DNA from: Micromonospora sp. NBC_00389 | Lineage (GTDB): Bacteria; Actinomycetota; Actinomycetes; Mycobacteriales; Micromonosporaceae | Direction of reading: 5' to 3' | Length of the DNA stretch: 64,000 nt | Assembly (NCBI RefSeq): GCF_036059255.1 | Contig: NZ_CP107947.1 | Span: 6,262,001 to 6,326,000 of the forward strand | Part shown: piece after piece, positions 10,174 to 18,433 of the stretch | Layout: the number at the start of each line of letters is the position of its first letter | Numbering within the stretch: the stretch's first letter is position 1 | Made by a program: the position numbers and the translations under genes | Notes under the pieces: generated by a model | Databases searched by the model: none | What the model was told of the DNA's origin: nothing | Seen by the model: the letters and a program-made list of their open reading frames with translations, nothing else

Positions 10174-11253
10174 TCAGCAGTAGAGGTTGGCTCCGGCGGG
10201 CACACCGAGGATGGCAACGAACTGCTGGTACTTGGTGACGCGACTCTGCACCTGGGCGGGGTTCCCGCCGTTGCACTCGATCGAGCCGTTGATGCTGCGG
10301 ATGGTCTCGCCGAACCCGGCGCCGGTGACCATCGCGTTGTGGGCGGTCATGCTGCCCGGTCCGTTCTGGGTCATCCAGTACCAGATGGCGGTCTTCCAGG
10401 CCACCGCGGCATCGTTCTGCATTAGCCAGGGGTTGGTCAGCAGGGGCAGCCCGAGGGCGTTCCCGGCGGCGTTGTAGTTGAAGTTCCAGCTCAGCTGGAT
10501 CGGCCCGCGCCCGTAGTAGGCGGCCTGCCCGGCGGGGCAGCCGTAGGGCTGGCCGGCGTCGCAGTAGTGCGGGTAGTTCGCGGTGTTCTGCTCCACGATG
10601 TGGACGAGCCCGCCGGTCTCGTGGTGCGCGTTCGCCAGGAAGGCTGCGGCTTCCTGGCGCTGGACGGTGGCACTGCCGGTCCTGGTGAACGCCGAGTAGG
10701 CGTTGAGTGCGGCGACGAGTCCGGAGTACGTGTAGAAGGAGTTGCGTCCCGGGAACATCTGGTTGAACTGGGCCTCGGTGACCACGAAGCCGCCGGGGTT
10801 GGTGGGGGGCGGGGTGGTGGGCGGTTGGCCGCCGCAGGTGTAGGGCTCCCAGTACCAGGTGCTGATGGTGGGGTCGTAGCCGGGATTGTCGTGCTCGGCG
10901 ATGTAGTACAGGCCGTTGGTGAACCGCACGATGGCCCCGGTGGTGTACCAGGTGCCGGCGACCCAGTTCGGGTGGTTGCAGCTTCCAGAGGGCGGCGGGG
11001 TGGTGCCGCCGCCGCAGGCGCCGAGATCCTCCCAGACCCCGGTGGTGCCCGGGGGCGCCTCGCTCTGGGTCCACCACTTCGCCTGATAGTTGCGGCCGTT
11101 GTGGGAGACCTGGGCGCCTCCCGTGTAGACGGCCGAGGACTGCCACGATGCTGCACAGGCCGCGGCGGATGCGGCCGTCGACGGGATGATTGCCATCAGT
11201 CCGCTGGCGACAGCCAGTGCCGCCAGCGCGACCAGGGCGCGCAGTCTCGACAT
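10174..11253 (-). CDS. secreted GH19 chitinase with two CBM5/12 modules
   Basis: Endochitinase of 359 aa. A signal peptide occupies residues 1-31 (ending ASAAA). Two carbohydrate-binding modules of the CBM5/12 type lie at about 33-80 and 92-141, each with paired Trp/Tyr residues and Cys at both ends, joined by Pro/Thr/Gly linkers. The GH19 domain spans about 157-359 with catalytic Glu 212 (HHETGG) and second Glu 221 (VEQNTANYP). The ATG at 11253 has AGGAAGGAG 9 nt upstream. Its upstream region (11290-11350) is strikingly AT-rich for this genome and probably holds the promoter. I saw no DasR-type site there. The likely role is breakdown of fungal or insect chitin. Confidence 0.95.
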   Translation of the reverse strand: MSRLRALVALAALAVASGLMAIIPSTAASAAACAASWQSSAVYTGGAQVSHNGRNYQAKWWTQSEAPPGTTGVWEDLGACGGGTTPPPSGSCNHPNWVAGTWYTTGAIVRFTNGLYYIAEHDNPGYDPTISTWYWEPYTCGGQPPTTPPPTNPGGFVVTEAQFNQMFPGRNSFYTYSGLVAALNAYSAFTRTGSATVQRQEAAAFLANAHHETGGLVHIVEQNTANYPHYCDAGQPYGCPAGQAAYYGRGPIQLSWNFNYNAAGNALGLPLLTNPWLMQNDAAVAWKTAIWYWMTQNGPGSMTAHNAMVTGAGFGETIRSINGSIECNGGNPAQVQSRVTKYQQFVAILGVPAGANLYC

Positions 11254-11476
11254 GTGATCACTCCTTCCTGGGATATGACCGGCCGACGACTCGGCCTCAC
11301 ATAGACAGGAGTGACTGTAACATCTTCTGTTCGGAATCTTTACTATTAGTCGAGGGTCGAAGGTCCATGCCGCGAATGCAGCGCTGCCTACTGCAGACAC
11401 GGCCGGTCGGACGTCCTGCGTCCTGGGCAGCTACCGTCGAAGCGGTAACCAGGGCAGCGGTGCAAGGGGTCGGGTG

Positions 11477-12250
11477 ATGACACGCCGGGACGAGGAGTCG
11501 GCATCGCCTCGAGACGGCGGCGGGTTTCTGCGGTGGGTGGAGCTGGCTGAGGGCGACGCGAACGTGTCGGACTATCCGTTCACGTTGCCCGTCGTTGCCG
11601 GGCTACGGGCGGCAGGTCGGCTGGAGCTGGATCCAGCGGTGACGTTCCTGGCCGGAGACAACGGCACCGGCAAGTCGACGCTGATCGAGGCGATCGCGGT
11701 AGCGGCGGGGTTCAACCCCGAGGGCGGATCAACCAACTTCCGGTTCAGCACCCGCGCCACCGAGTCCGCTCTTGGTGAGCACCTGCAACTAGTCCGCGGG
11801 ATCAGAAAGCCCCGCACCGGGTTCTTCCTGCGCGCCGAGTCCTTCTACAACGTGGCCACCGAGATCGACCGGCTCGGCGTCGCCGCCGGCTACGGCGGCG
11901 CCAGCCTGCACGAGCGATCCCACGGCGAGTCATTTCTCGACCTGGCCACGCACCGGTTCAAGCCCCGAGGCCTCTACCTGCTCGACGAACCGGAAGCCGC
12001 CCTGTCCGTGCACGGCTGCCTGGCGCTACTCACCCGCATCCACGATCTCACTCGGGCCGGCTCACAGTTCGTCATCGCCACCCACTCCCCCATCCTGCTG
12101 GCCGTCCCGCACGCCCGGATCCTGCAAATCGCACCCAGCGGCGTCATCAGCCATGTCGACTACGACGACGCCCAGCCGGTGCTGCTGACCCGATCATTCC
12201 TGGCCAACCCGCAGCGCTATCTGCATCACCTCTTCAGCGACGACGGCTGA
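11477..12250 (+). CDS. AAA family ATPase (SMC/ABC-like, stand-alone)
   Basis: Soluble ATPase, 257 aa. Walker A is AGDNGTGKST, the signature-like motif is ERSHGESFLDL, Walker B is GLYLLDEPEAALS, and the H-loop is VIATHSPILLA. The fold is that of single-domain ABC-type ATPases related to RecF/SMC heads, annotated generically as AAA. There is no membrane partner and no adjacent nuclease. RBS AGGGG lies 7 nt before the ATG at 11477; an in-frame GTG at 11474 is the alternative. Function unknown; nothing nearby supports a defence role. Confidence 0.8.
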   Translation: MTRRDEESASPRDGGGFLRWVELAEGDANVSDYPFTLPVVAGLRAAGRLELDPAVTFLAGDNGTGKSTLIEAIAVAAGFNPEGGSTNFRFSTRATESALGEHLQLVRGIRKPRTGFFLRAESFYNVATEIDRLGVAAGYGGASLHERSHGESFLDLATHRFKPRGLYLLDEPEAALSVHGCLALLTRIHDLTRAGSQFVIATHSPILLAVPHARILQIAPSGVISHVDYDDAQPVLLTRSFLANPQRYLHHLFSDDG

Positions 12251-12303
12251 CCTGAACCAGACATGCATCACCTGGGAAATGGGTCGACCGGCGGGCGGGC
12301 AGT

Positions 12304-12711
12304 TCAGTCCAGGACCGCGGTGGCATCGACCTCGACCAGGAGGTCGGGGCCAGCGAGCGCGCTGACGCCCACCCCGGTGATCGGCGGGACCGGAGTGATT
12401 CCCAGCTTCGCGGCTGCCCGGGCAATCCCCTCCACCAGCAGAGACATCTTGTCTGGAGTGAAATCGACGATGTATACGGTCAGCTTCGCGATGTCATCGA
12501 AGGAGCCGCCGACCTCAGCCAGCGCGGTGCCGACGTTCAGGTAGCACTGCTCGACCTGAGCGGCGAGGTCGCCCACGCCGACCGTGCCGCCGTCGGCGTC
12601 CACGGCGACCTGGCCGGCGAGGAAGACCAGCTTCGAGCCGGTGGCGACTGCCACCTGCCGGTGGGTGTCGACCTTCGGAAGTCCTTCGGGGTTCACCAGA
12701 GTGATGGCCAT
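12304..12711 (-). CDS. Rid family (YjgF/YER057c/UK114) protein
   Basis: Small trimer-forming protein of 135 aa. It has the family landmarks SKLVFLAGQVAVDADG, QVEQCYLNVGTAL, KLTVYIVDF and the closing strand LLVEVDATAVL. True RidA imine deaminases carry a catalytic Arg in the segment before the last strand (ARLP-type). Here that position reads SALAGPD, so it more likely belongs to a Rid subgroup without the canonical activity (inference). GGAGG precedes the ATG at 12711. It is divergent from a TetR gene, with an operator between them. Confidence 0.88.
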   Translation of the reverse strand: MAITLVNPEGLPKVDTHRQVAVATGSKLVFLAGQVAVDADGGTVGVGDLAAQVEQCYLNVGTALAEVGGSFDDIAKLTVYIVDFTPDKMSLLVEGIARAAAKLGITPVPPITGVGVSALAGPDLLVEVDATAVLD

Positions 12712-12754
12712 GCGTCCTCCTCGTCGTGGAGCCAACGGGCTCGCTCAGGTCAAA

Positions 12755-12776
12755 ACATAGCATGGCAATGTTATGT
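12755..12776. promoter_or_regulatory. TetR-type palindromic operator between rid and tetR
   Basis: A 22-bp near-palindrome with 18 of 22 positions symmetric. Its outer arms are ACATA and TATGT. It lies between the divergent Rid start (12711) and TetR start (12788). It abuts a TATCCT -10 element (12776-12781), 6 nt upstream of the TetR ATG, which has no Shine-Dalgarno. This fits leaderless, autorepressed expression. Confidence 0.65.
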
Positions 12777-12787
12777 ATCCTGGTGTG

Positions 12788-13411
12788 ATGGTGAGAACAA
12801 AGGATCCGGCCGTCCGCACCTTGCTCGTCGAACGTGCGGCAACGATGCTCCGCACGCGAGAGCCCGTCACCCTCCGCTCACTGGTGGCCGGGACGGGCAT
12901 GTCAACGATGGCCGTCTACACCTACTTCGGCGGCATGGAGGGCGTATGGAAAGCCCTGCGACAGGAGGGCTTCACCCGCCTGGCAGCGAGGTTCGCTACG
13001 GTACCCACCTCCGAGGATCCGGTTCAGGACCTGACGGCCCTGACCGTCGCCTACCTCGGCAACGCCCTGGACCACCCCGACCTGTACCGGGTCATGTTCG
13101 ACGCGAACTTCGACCTTGAGGACCTCAAGTCCGCAGACGCGACCCTGGAGTACATGGTGCAAGCCGTCGGACGGTCCAGGCAGGTCGGCCGCTTCCGCGC
13201 CGGCACCGATCCGCTGGAGGTGGCGACCCAGACCTGGACCGTCGCCCACGGGCTGGCCTCCCTGGTCGCCAACGGTCCACTGTCGTCCCAAACGCTCGCC
13301 AACGGCGTCGCCCTCTTGACCGCGCTGTTCATCAACACCGGAGACGATCCCGGCAAATGCCGTTCCTCCGTCGAGAAGGGCTGGAAGCAGTTGCACCTGC
13401 CAGCCGGATAG
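12788..13411 (+). CDS. TetR/AcrR family regulator
   Basis: Repressor of 207 aa. The N-terminal helix-turn-helix reads TLRSLVAGTGMSTMAVYTYFGGMEGVWKAL in two pieces (about residues 30-60), and the C-terminal ligand domain is all-helical. The ATG at 12788 is chosen over 12773 because a TATCCT -10 element would place transcription start on it. The operator at 12755-12776 suggests it represses itself and the divergent Rid gene, possibly in response to a reactive imine or enamine-related metabolite (inference). Confidence 0.85.
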   Translation: MVRTKDPAVRTLLVERAATMLRTREPVTLRSLVAGTGMSTMAVYTYFGGMEGVWKALRQEGFTRLAARFATVPTSEDPVQDLTALTVAYLGNALDHPDLYRVMFDANFDLEDLKSADATLEYMVQAVGRSRQVGRFRAGTDPLEVATQTWTVAHGLASLVANGPLSSQTLANGVALLTALFINTGDDPGKCRSSVEKGWKQLHLPAG

Positions 13412-13449
13412 CCCCGTCAAACGACTCGTCCGTTGGCCCGCGCCGGCGG

Positions 13450-13920
13450 TCAGCGCTGCCAGCGCACGATCCCACCGACCACGGTGAGCGCCACCCTCAG
13501 GTCGCGCAGGCCAGCCGGCTCCACGCGGTACGGGTCGGTGCGCAGCGCGATGAAGTCCGCGAGCATCCCGGGAGTCAGCCGCCCCTTCAGGTGCTCCTCG
13601 TAGGAGGCGTACGCGCCGGCCTCCGTGAAGCAGTGCAGTGCCGCGTCGAGATCCACCCGCTCGTGCGGGTCCACGCCGCCGGGTGGGGTGCCGTCGGGCT
13701 GCTGCCGGGTAACCGCGGCGTGGATGCCGAAGAACGGATCCGGGTCCTCCACCGGGGCGTCCGAGCCGAACGCCACCGTCGCGCCGGCGTCCAACAGGCT
13801 GCGCCAGGCGTACGAGGCCAGATCCCGCCCGGCGAGCATCCTGCTGGTCAGCGGGATGTCGCTGGTGCAGTGGGTGGGCTGCATCGAGGCGGTCACACCC
13901 AGCCGGGCCAGCAGCGGCAC
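13450..13920 (-). pseudogene. amidohydrolase (YtcJ-like), N-terminally truncated
   Basis: Only the C-terminal ~150 residues of a metal-dependent amidohydrolase of the YtcJ/amidohydrolase_3 type remain. Recognisable parts are LGVTASMQPTHCTSD, VAFGSDAPVEDPDPF, ALHCFTEAGAYASYEEHLKG, LTPGMLADFIAL and the closing VALTVVGGIVRW. The family is normally about 530 residues; the HxH metal site and most of the barrel are missing. Homology stops near 13905-13920, where sequence homologous to an ABC ATPase begins on the other strand. The open frame continues into that sequence as low-complexity residues, so an intact start is unlikely. Confidence 0.75.
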
Positions 13921-14312
<392 letters not shown>

Positions 14313-14345
14313 ACGAGCCAACCCCTCTCGGAGAGGTAGACACCG

Positions 14346-15161
14346 ATGGCAACCGCTGCGAACGATGCTGCGTACACCTTTGACAACGGCTCACCGGACG
14401 CCGTCCCACAGATGCATGCGCTGGAGTCCTTCCTGGATCCGATCACGACGCGCCGCCTGGCCCGCCCGCTACTGCAACTCGGGGCGAGCTGCTGGGAGGT
14501 CGGGGCCGGTGGTGGCTCGATGGCCCGCCGGATCGCCCGGGCGGTCGGCGACGACGGTCACGTGCTGGCCACGGACATCGACCCCACACACCTCGTGGCG
14601 GAGGGCAACCTGCACGTACGCCAGCACGACGTGCGCACCGAGCCGCCACCCGGGGACGCGTTCGAGCTGATCCACGCTCGGCTGGTGCTGTTGCACCTGC
14701 CCGACCGACGACGGGTTCTCCGCACGCTCGCCGGCGCGTTGGCTCCCGGCGGGTGGCTGGTGGTCGAGGAGTTCGACTGCACCGCGCCGCTGCGGGTGCT
14801 GACCGCACCGACGGACGACGCCGCGAAGCTCTTCGCGCAGGTGATGGACGCCATGATGAGCATCCTGCAGGACCACGGAGCCGACCTGGGGTGGGCGCAG
14901 GACGTGCACACCGAGATGGCCCTCTCCGGTCTGACCGACATCGACACCATCACCCACTCGCAGAGCTGGGTCGGCGGTTCGATGGGAACGTCGCTCTACG
15001 AGACCAACTCCCGCCAGTTGGAGCCCGACCTGCTCGCGGCGGGGCTGTCAGCCAACCAGCTTCAGGCCTTCCGCAAGCTGGTCCGCGACCCCGGGTTCGC
15101 CGTCATGTCGTACCACTTCGTGTCGACGCGGGGCCGTCTACCGGGCCGCGAGAGCAGGTAG
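14346..15161 (+). CDS. class I SAM-dependent methyltransferase
   Basis: Methyltransferase of 271 aa. Motif I is WEVGAGGGSMARRIA, followed by acidic LATDID, post-I region RQHDVRTEPPPGDAFELIHARLVLLHLPD and GALAPGGWLVVEEFD. An RBS (GGAGAGG) lies about 10 nt before the ATG. It begins 34 bp after the LivF remnant and ends against a bidirectional terminator. The acceptor substrate is not evident; family members modify small molecules or natural products. Confidence 0.87.
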   Translation: MATAANDAAYTFDNGSPDAVPQMHALESFLDPITTRRLARPLLQLGASCWEVGAGGGSMARRIARAVGDDGHVLATDIDPTHLVAEGNLHVRQHDVRTEPPPGDAFELIHARLVLLHLPDRRRVLRTLAGALAPGGWLVVEEFDCTAPLRVLTAPTDDAAKLFAQVMDAMMSILQDHGADLGWAQDVHTEMALSGLTDIDTITHSQSWVGGSMGTSLYETNSRQLEPDLLAAGLSANQLQAFRKLVRDPGFAVMSYHFVSTRGRLPGRESR

Positions 15162-15224
15162 GCCACCGCGCGGAGTACGGCGGCGCCGCAGGCGCACCCG
15201 CACGGCGCAGCCCGGATCGCAGAG

Positions 15225-15255
15225 CGGCCGGGCTCCCTCCCAGGGAGCCCGGCCG
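15225..15255. terminator. bidirectional hairpin between methyltransferase and acylase
   Basis: A 13-bp perfect G/C-rich stem (GGCCGGGCTCCC paired with GGGAGCCCGGCC plus an outer C-G pair) with a 5-nt loop. It lies between convergent genes, 17 bp from the acylase stop. Confidence 0.8.
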
Positions 15256-15271
15256 TCCGCGTACCGGCGGG

Positions 15272-17647
15272 TCAGTGGTGGCGGCCCTCCCCCACCCGGT
15301 AGGTGCGCAGGCTCGGGTCCGCCTTGATCTGCGCCTCGGTGTACTTGATCGTGTCCCAGCCCTTCCCGGAGTAGAGCGCCGTCTGGTCGCCGTACCAGGG
15401 GGAATTCGGGTTGGTCGACTGGGAGTAGGTGAGGATCTGCCGCCCGGACGGCCCGTGCGGGCCCAGCTCGACGGCCATCACGAAGGACGAGCCGTGCACC
15501 ACCTTCGGGTAGCCGACGCCGGGCACCCGGTTGTTGACGATCATGTTGAAGATGCCAGCCTCGGCGCGTCCACCGTGGATCGGTATGCGCCGGTCTCCGC
15601 GCGGCTCGGTCTGGACGGTGCCGAGACGGGCGTCGAGCGGGATGCCGGCGAGCCGCTGCACGGCGTCGGCGAGCGCGGTACGCACGGCCGGATTGGCCGT
15701 GTCCAGCCGGCGCGGCGTGCGCACCGGGTCGGTGACGGCGAAGGTGTCGGCGAAGCGCAGCCCGTTGGCCAGGACGAACTCGGTGAACAGGTGCGCGCCG
15801 CGACTGTCCAGGTCGACGTGCAGGTCCCAGCGGGCCAGTGCGGCGCAGGCGGCGCGCAGGTCGACGCTCGCGCCGTTCGAGGCGGTGCCGGTGGGCTGGG
15901 CGGTGCAGAGCGCGACGAGGTCGTCGCGGACCAGTTCACCGCCGTACACCCGGTTGCCGAAGACGGTCCGCCACAGCCGGTCGGCGGTGAACCCACGGCC
16001 GGGCAGCCCGTCGGTGCCGGCGAGGCGCTGCTGCACCTGATCCAAACCGAGACGGGTACGCAGGCTGCGCGGGGTGCGTTCGTCGCCGATGATGCGCGAG
16101 AAGCCCTCCAGTGGCGCCTTCGGGTTGGCCAGCCAGTAACTGTCGTTGGAGTTGGTGACGTAGTCGGCGCGGATGCTGACCGGCAGATTCGCCGGGCCGA
16201 GGATGCCGGGCACGGCGGCGTCCGGGTCGGCGCCGAGCGCGCAGGCCGATCGGGAGCCGTCCAGGACGGCCTGGCCGCTGCTGGCGTAGAGCGGCTGGAA
16301 CGGCGCTGGAATGCAGGCGGCGGCGAGGGCGTCGGTCACCCGGGGCACCACGGAGTGGTCGGCGTAGAGCGCCTCGCCGCGGGCGTCGGCGGCGATCACG
16401 TTGACCCAGGGCAGGAACTGGTAGCGGTCGAGCACCCGATTCAGGTCGCGGACCGTCTCGGCGCGGCCCATCTGCAGCCAGCCGTCGAAGGCCCGGTTGT
16501 TGGTGGCGTTGGCGTCGGTGATGGCGTACGCGGTCCCGGCGGTCCAGTCGAAGGTGCCGGGCACCACCACGACCGGCCCGAAGTGGGTGTCGTGGAAGGT
16601 CCGGCTGACCGGCACGGTGCCGCCGTTCGGGCCGGGCACCTGGACGGTGACGGTACGGGTGGTCATCTTCCGGGGCTGACCGTCCAGGTAGTACGAGGTG
16701 GGATCGCCGGGGACCAGCGCGAGGCGGTGCCAGACGAACCGGCGTGCGGTGGAGACGGTGTGGCTCCAGGCGAGGGTGCGGTTGTGGCCGATCTCGACAA
16801 TCGGATCGCCGATCAGGGCGGCGCCCTCGACGTCGTAGCGGCCGGGAACCTTGAGGTGCATCCGGTAGAAGCGTTCCGCGCCGTCCCACGGGAAGTGCGG
16901 GTTGGCCAGCACCATGCCGCCCCGATTGGCGGTCGCCGCCTCGCCGAGCCCGTACGCGTTGCTGCCCACCCCGGCGGGGGCGCCGTCGCGGGCGGCGAGC
17001 ACGGCTGCCGCGCCGGGCGCGTCCTGCGCGGCGGCCGGGCCGGTGGCGGTGGGCGGGGCGGCGGCGACGATCCCGTCGAGCAGCGCCCGCGAGCCGGCCC
17101 GGATCATGCTGGCCCAGGTGGTGCGCCAGATGTCCAGCTCGGTCAGCGGGCGCACCCAGGGCTTGGCCCGGCACGCCGGGTCGGTGAGCTTCGTCGCGCC
17201 GGTGCGGCGCAGGTAGGAGTTGTAGCCGGCGACGAAGCCGCGGATCTGGTCGCGGACGTCGTTGGACGGTGAGTGGATGCCGTCGCGGCGGCCGTCGAGC
17301 AGGCGTTGCACCGTCCGGTCGTCGATGGCCTTGCGGAAGAACAGGTCGCTGCGCACGTTGGCGTCGGTCGGGCCGGTCGCGCCGAAGTAGCGGGAGCGCT
17401 CGGCGTTGACTGTCACCACCTTCTCGGCGATGACGCAGAGATTGTCCTCCGCCTGCACGTATCCGACGCCGAAGCCGAGGTTGGCGTAGCTCGTGGCGGT
17501 GATGTGCGGCACGCCGTAGGACGCGCGGCGGATCTCGGCCGAATAGCCGCGATCACGCTGGTGCGCGCCGGCCGGTGGCGCGCTCAGCCCCACTATGACC
17601 AGGCCCAGAGCGGTCACCGCCGCGCCGAGGCGTGTTGCTGTTTTCAT
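15272..17647 (-). CDS. aac: secreted aculeacin A acylase-like Ntn hydrolase
   Basis: Secreted N-terminal-nucleophile amidase of the penicillin acylase family, 791 aa. It is very similar along its length, as I recall it, to aculeacin A acylase of Actinoplanes utahensis, which removes long acyl chains from echinocandin-type lipopeptides; relatives also hydrolyse acyl-homoserine lactones. The signal peptide covers residues 1-29 (PPAGAHQ). The alpha subunit carries RRASYGVPHITA and GVGYVQAEDN. A spacer leads to the autocleavage site VGSNAYGLG, where Ser 229 becomes the beta-subunit nucleophile. ANPHFPWDG, GAALIGDP and the TNSNDSYWLANP motif follow. It is divergent from a MarR gene. A role in degrading lipopeptides or signals made by neighbours is inference. 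Confidence 0.93.
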   Translation of the reverse strand: MKTATRLGAAVTALGLVIVGLSAPPAGAHQRDRGYSAEIRRASYGVPHITATSYANLGFGVGYVQAEDNLCVIAEKVVTVNAERSRYFGATGPTDANVRSDLFFRKAIDDRTVQRLLDGRRDGIHSPSNDVRDQIRGFVAGYNSYLRRTGATKLTDPACRAKPWVRPLTELDIWRTTWASMIRAGSRALLDGIVAAAPPTATGPAAAQDAPGAAAVLAARDGAPAGVGSNAYGLGEAATANRGGMVLANPHFPWDGAERFYRMHLKVPGRYDVEGAALIGDPIVEIGHNRTLAWSHTVSTARRFVWHRLALVPGDPTSYYLDGQPRKMTTRTVTVQVPGPNGGTVPVSRTFHDTHFGPVVVVPGTFDWTAGTAYAITDANATNNRAFDGWLQMGRAETVRDLNRVLDRYQFLPWVNVIAADARGEALYADHSVVPRVTDALAAACIPAPFQPLYASSGQAVLDGSRSACALGADPDAAVPGILGPANLPVSIRADYVTNSNDSYWLANPKAPLEGFSRIIGDERTPRSLRTRLGLDQVQQRLAGTDGLPGRGFTADRLWRTVFGNRVYGGELVRDDLVALCTAQPTGTASNGASVDLRAACAALARWDLHVDLDSRGAHLFTEFVLANGLRFADTFAVTDPVRTPRRLDTANPAVRTALADAVQRLAGIPLDARLGTVQTEPRGDRRIPIHGGRAEAGIFNMIVNNRVPGVGYPKVVHGSSFVMAVELGPHGPSGRQILTYSQSTNPNSPWYGDQTALYSGKGWDTIKYTEAQIKADPSLRTYRVGEGRHH

Positions 17648-17791
17648 CGCATCCTCCCCCCGTCACGTCCCCCAGACGCCGTCGTCAGAGAGACATTCAC
17701 GTTGGTCGGCATTCTCGTCGCTGCCGTGCCGCCCCGTACACCCCGGCGCGCCGATCGACCGCCCCGGCGCGGTCAGCGGTCGAACAGATAC

Positions 17792-17804
17792 GTTGGTCGA
17801 CAAC
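17792..17804. promoter_or_regulatory. GTTGGTCGACAAC motif upstream of marR
   Basis: GTTG and CAAC arms around GTCGA, 20 bp before the MarR ATG. The same 13-mer with one change (GTTGGTCAACAAC) occurs at 20779-20791 upstream of the fusion oxidoreductase that faces this gene. A partial copy (GTTGGTCGGC) lies at 17701. Confidence 0.5.
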
Positions 17805-17823
17805 CGATAAATGGATCAACATA

Positions 17824-18372
17824 ATGCCTGCTACGGTGGGTTGTGTGTCCACCACCGACCCGTGCGAGCTGCCCGCCGACCGCGAGCGAGGTTCGAACTT
17901 CGGCTGGTCTCTCGGCATGGTGCTGCGGCGCTGGCACGAGTACGTCGAGGAGGCGCTGAAGGATCTGCCGCACGGCAGCCGCGGGTATCACATCCTGGCC
18001 GTGGTCGTACACGAAGAGGTCCCGACCCAGGCGGCCCTGGCGTCGCGCCTGGTGATCGACCGCAGCGTCCTAACGTACGTGATCGATGACCTGGAGAACG
18101 CCGGCCTCATCGAGCGGCAGTTGGACCCGCGCGACCGGCGTGCCCGGCGCATCGTGGCCACCGAGCGTGGGCGGGAGACGCTCGCCGACGCCGAGCAGCG
18201 GGTCGCGCACGCCGAGGACCACGTGCTGGCCGGGCTGCCCGAGGAGCAGCGGGCCACCTTCCGCGACTTCGCCGAACGCGCCGCCGAGGCGATCCACACC
18301 GCCGCACCCGGCACCGACCCCTGCGCCGCGGTGACGGACGTCCTTCGCCCGGAGGATCAGCCCACCCGCTGA
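17824..18372 (+). CDS. MarR family transcriptional regulator
   Basis: Regulator of 182 aa with a winged helix (QAALASRLVIDRSVLTYVID, then the wing RQLDPRDRRARRIVATERG) and flanking dimerisation helices. ATG 17824 is used here. GTG 17845 (VSTTDPCE) is a real alternative because TACGGT at 17832-17837 would give a leaderless start there. The shared 13-bp motif at its own promoter and at the promoter of the neighbouring LLM/FAD fusion gene suggests autoregulation plus control of that enzyme. Confidence 0.88.
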   Translation: MPATVGCVSTTDPCELPADRERGSNFGWSLGMVLRRWHEYVEEALKDLPHGSRGYHILAVVVHEEVPTQAALASRLVIDRSVLTYVIDDLENAGLIERQLDPRDRRARRIVATERGRETLADAEQRVAHAEDHVLAGLPEEQRATFRDFAERAAEAIHTAAPGTDPCAAVTDVLRPEDQPTR

Positions 18373-18433
18373 CTCAGACCCGACCAGGCGCGACGACCGT
18401 TTGCCGTCCCGAACTGGCGGCGGCCCGGTGGTC

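Noticed and set aside
11253..11477. Search for a DasR (chitin/GlcNAc) site before the GH19 chitinase
   Set aside because: No TGGTCTAGACCA-like palindrome is present; only an unusual A/T-rich stretch without a clear operator.
11477..12250. Stand-alone AAA/ABC-like ATPase as a possible phage-defence effector
   Set aside because: There is no nuclease, toxin, reverse transcriptase or TOPRIM partner; neighbours are a chitinase and a Rid gene. Single RecF/SMC-like ATPases of this kind are common housekeeping or unknown proteins.
14753..17272. 839-aa plus-strand frame opposite the acylase
   Set aside because: Gly/Val/Arg/Asp-rich shadow of the acylase gene, lacking any domain and crossing the strong terminator at 15225-15255.
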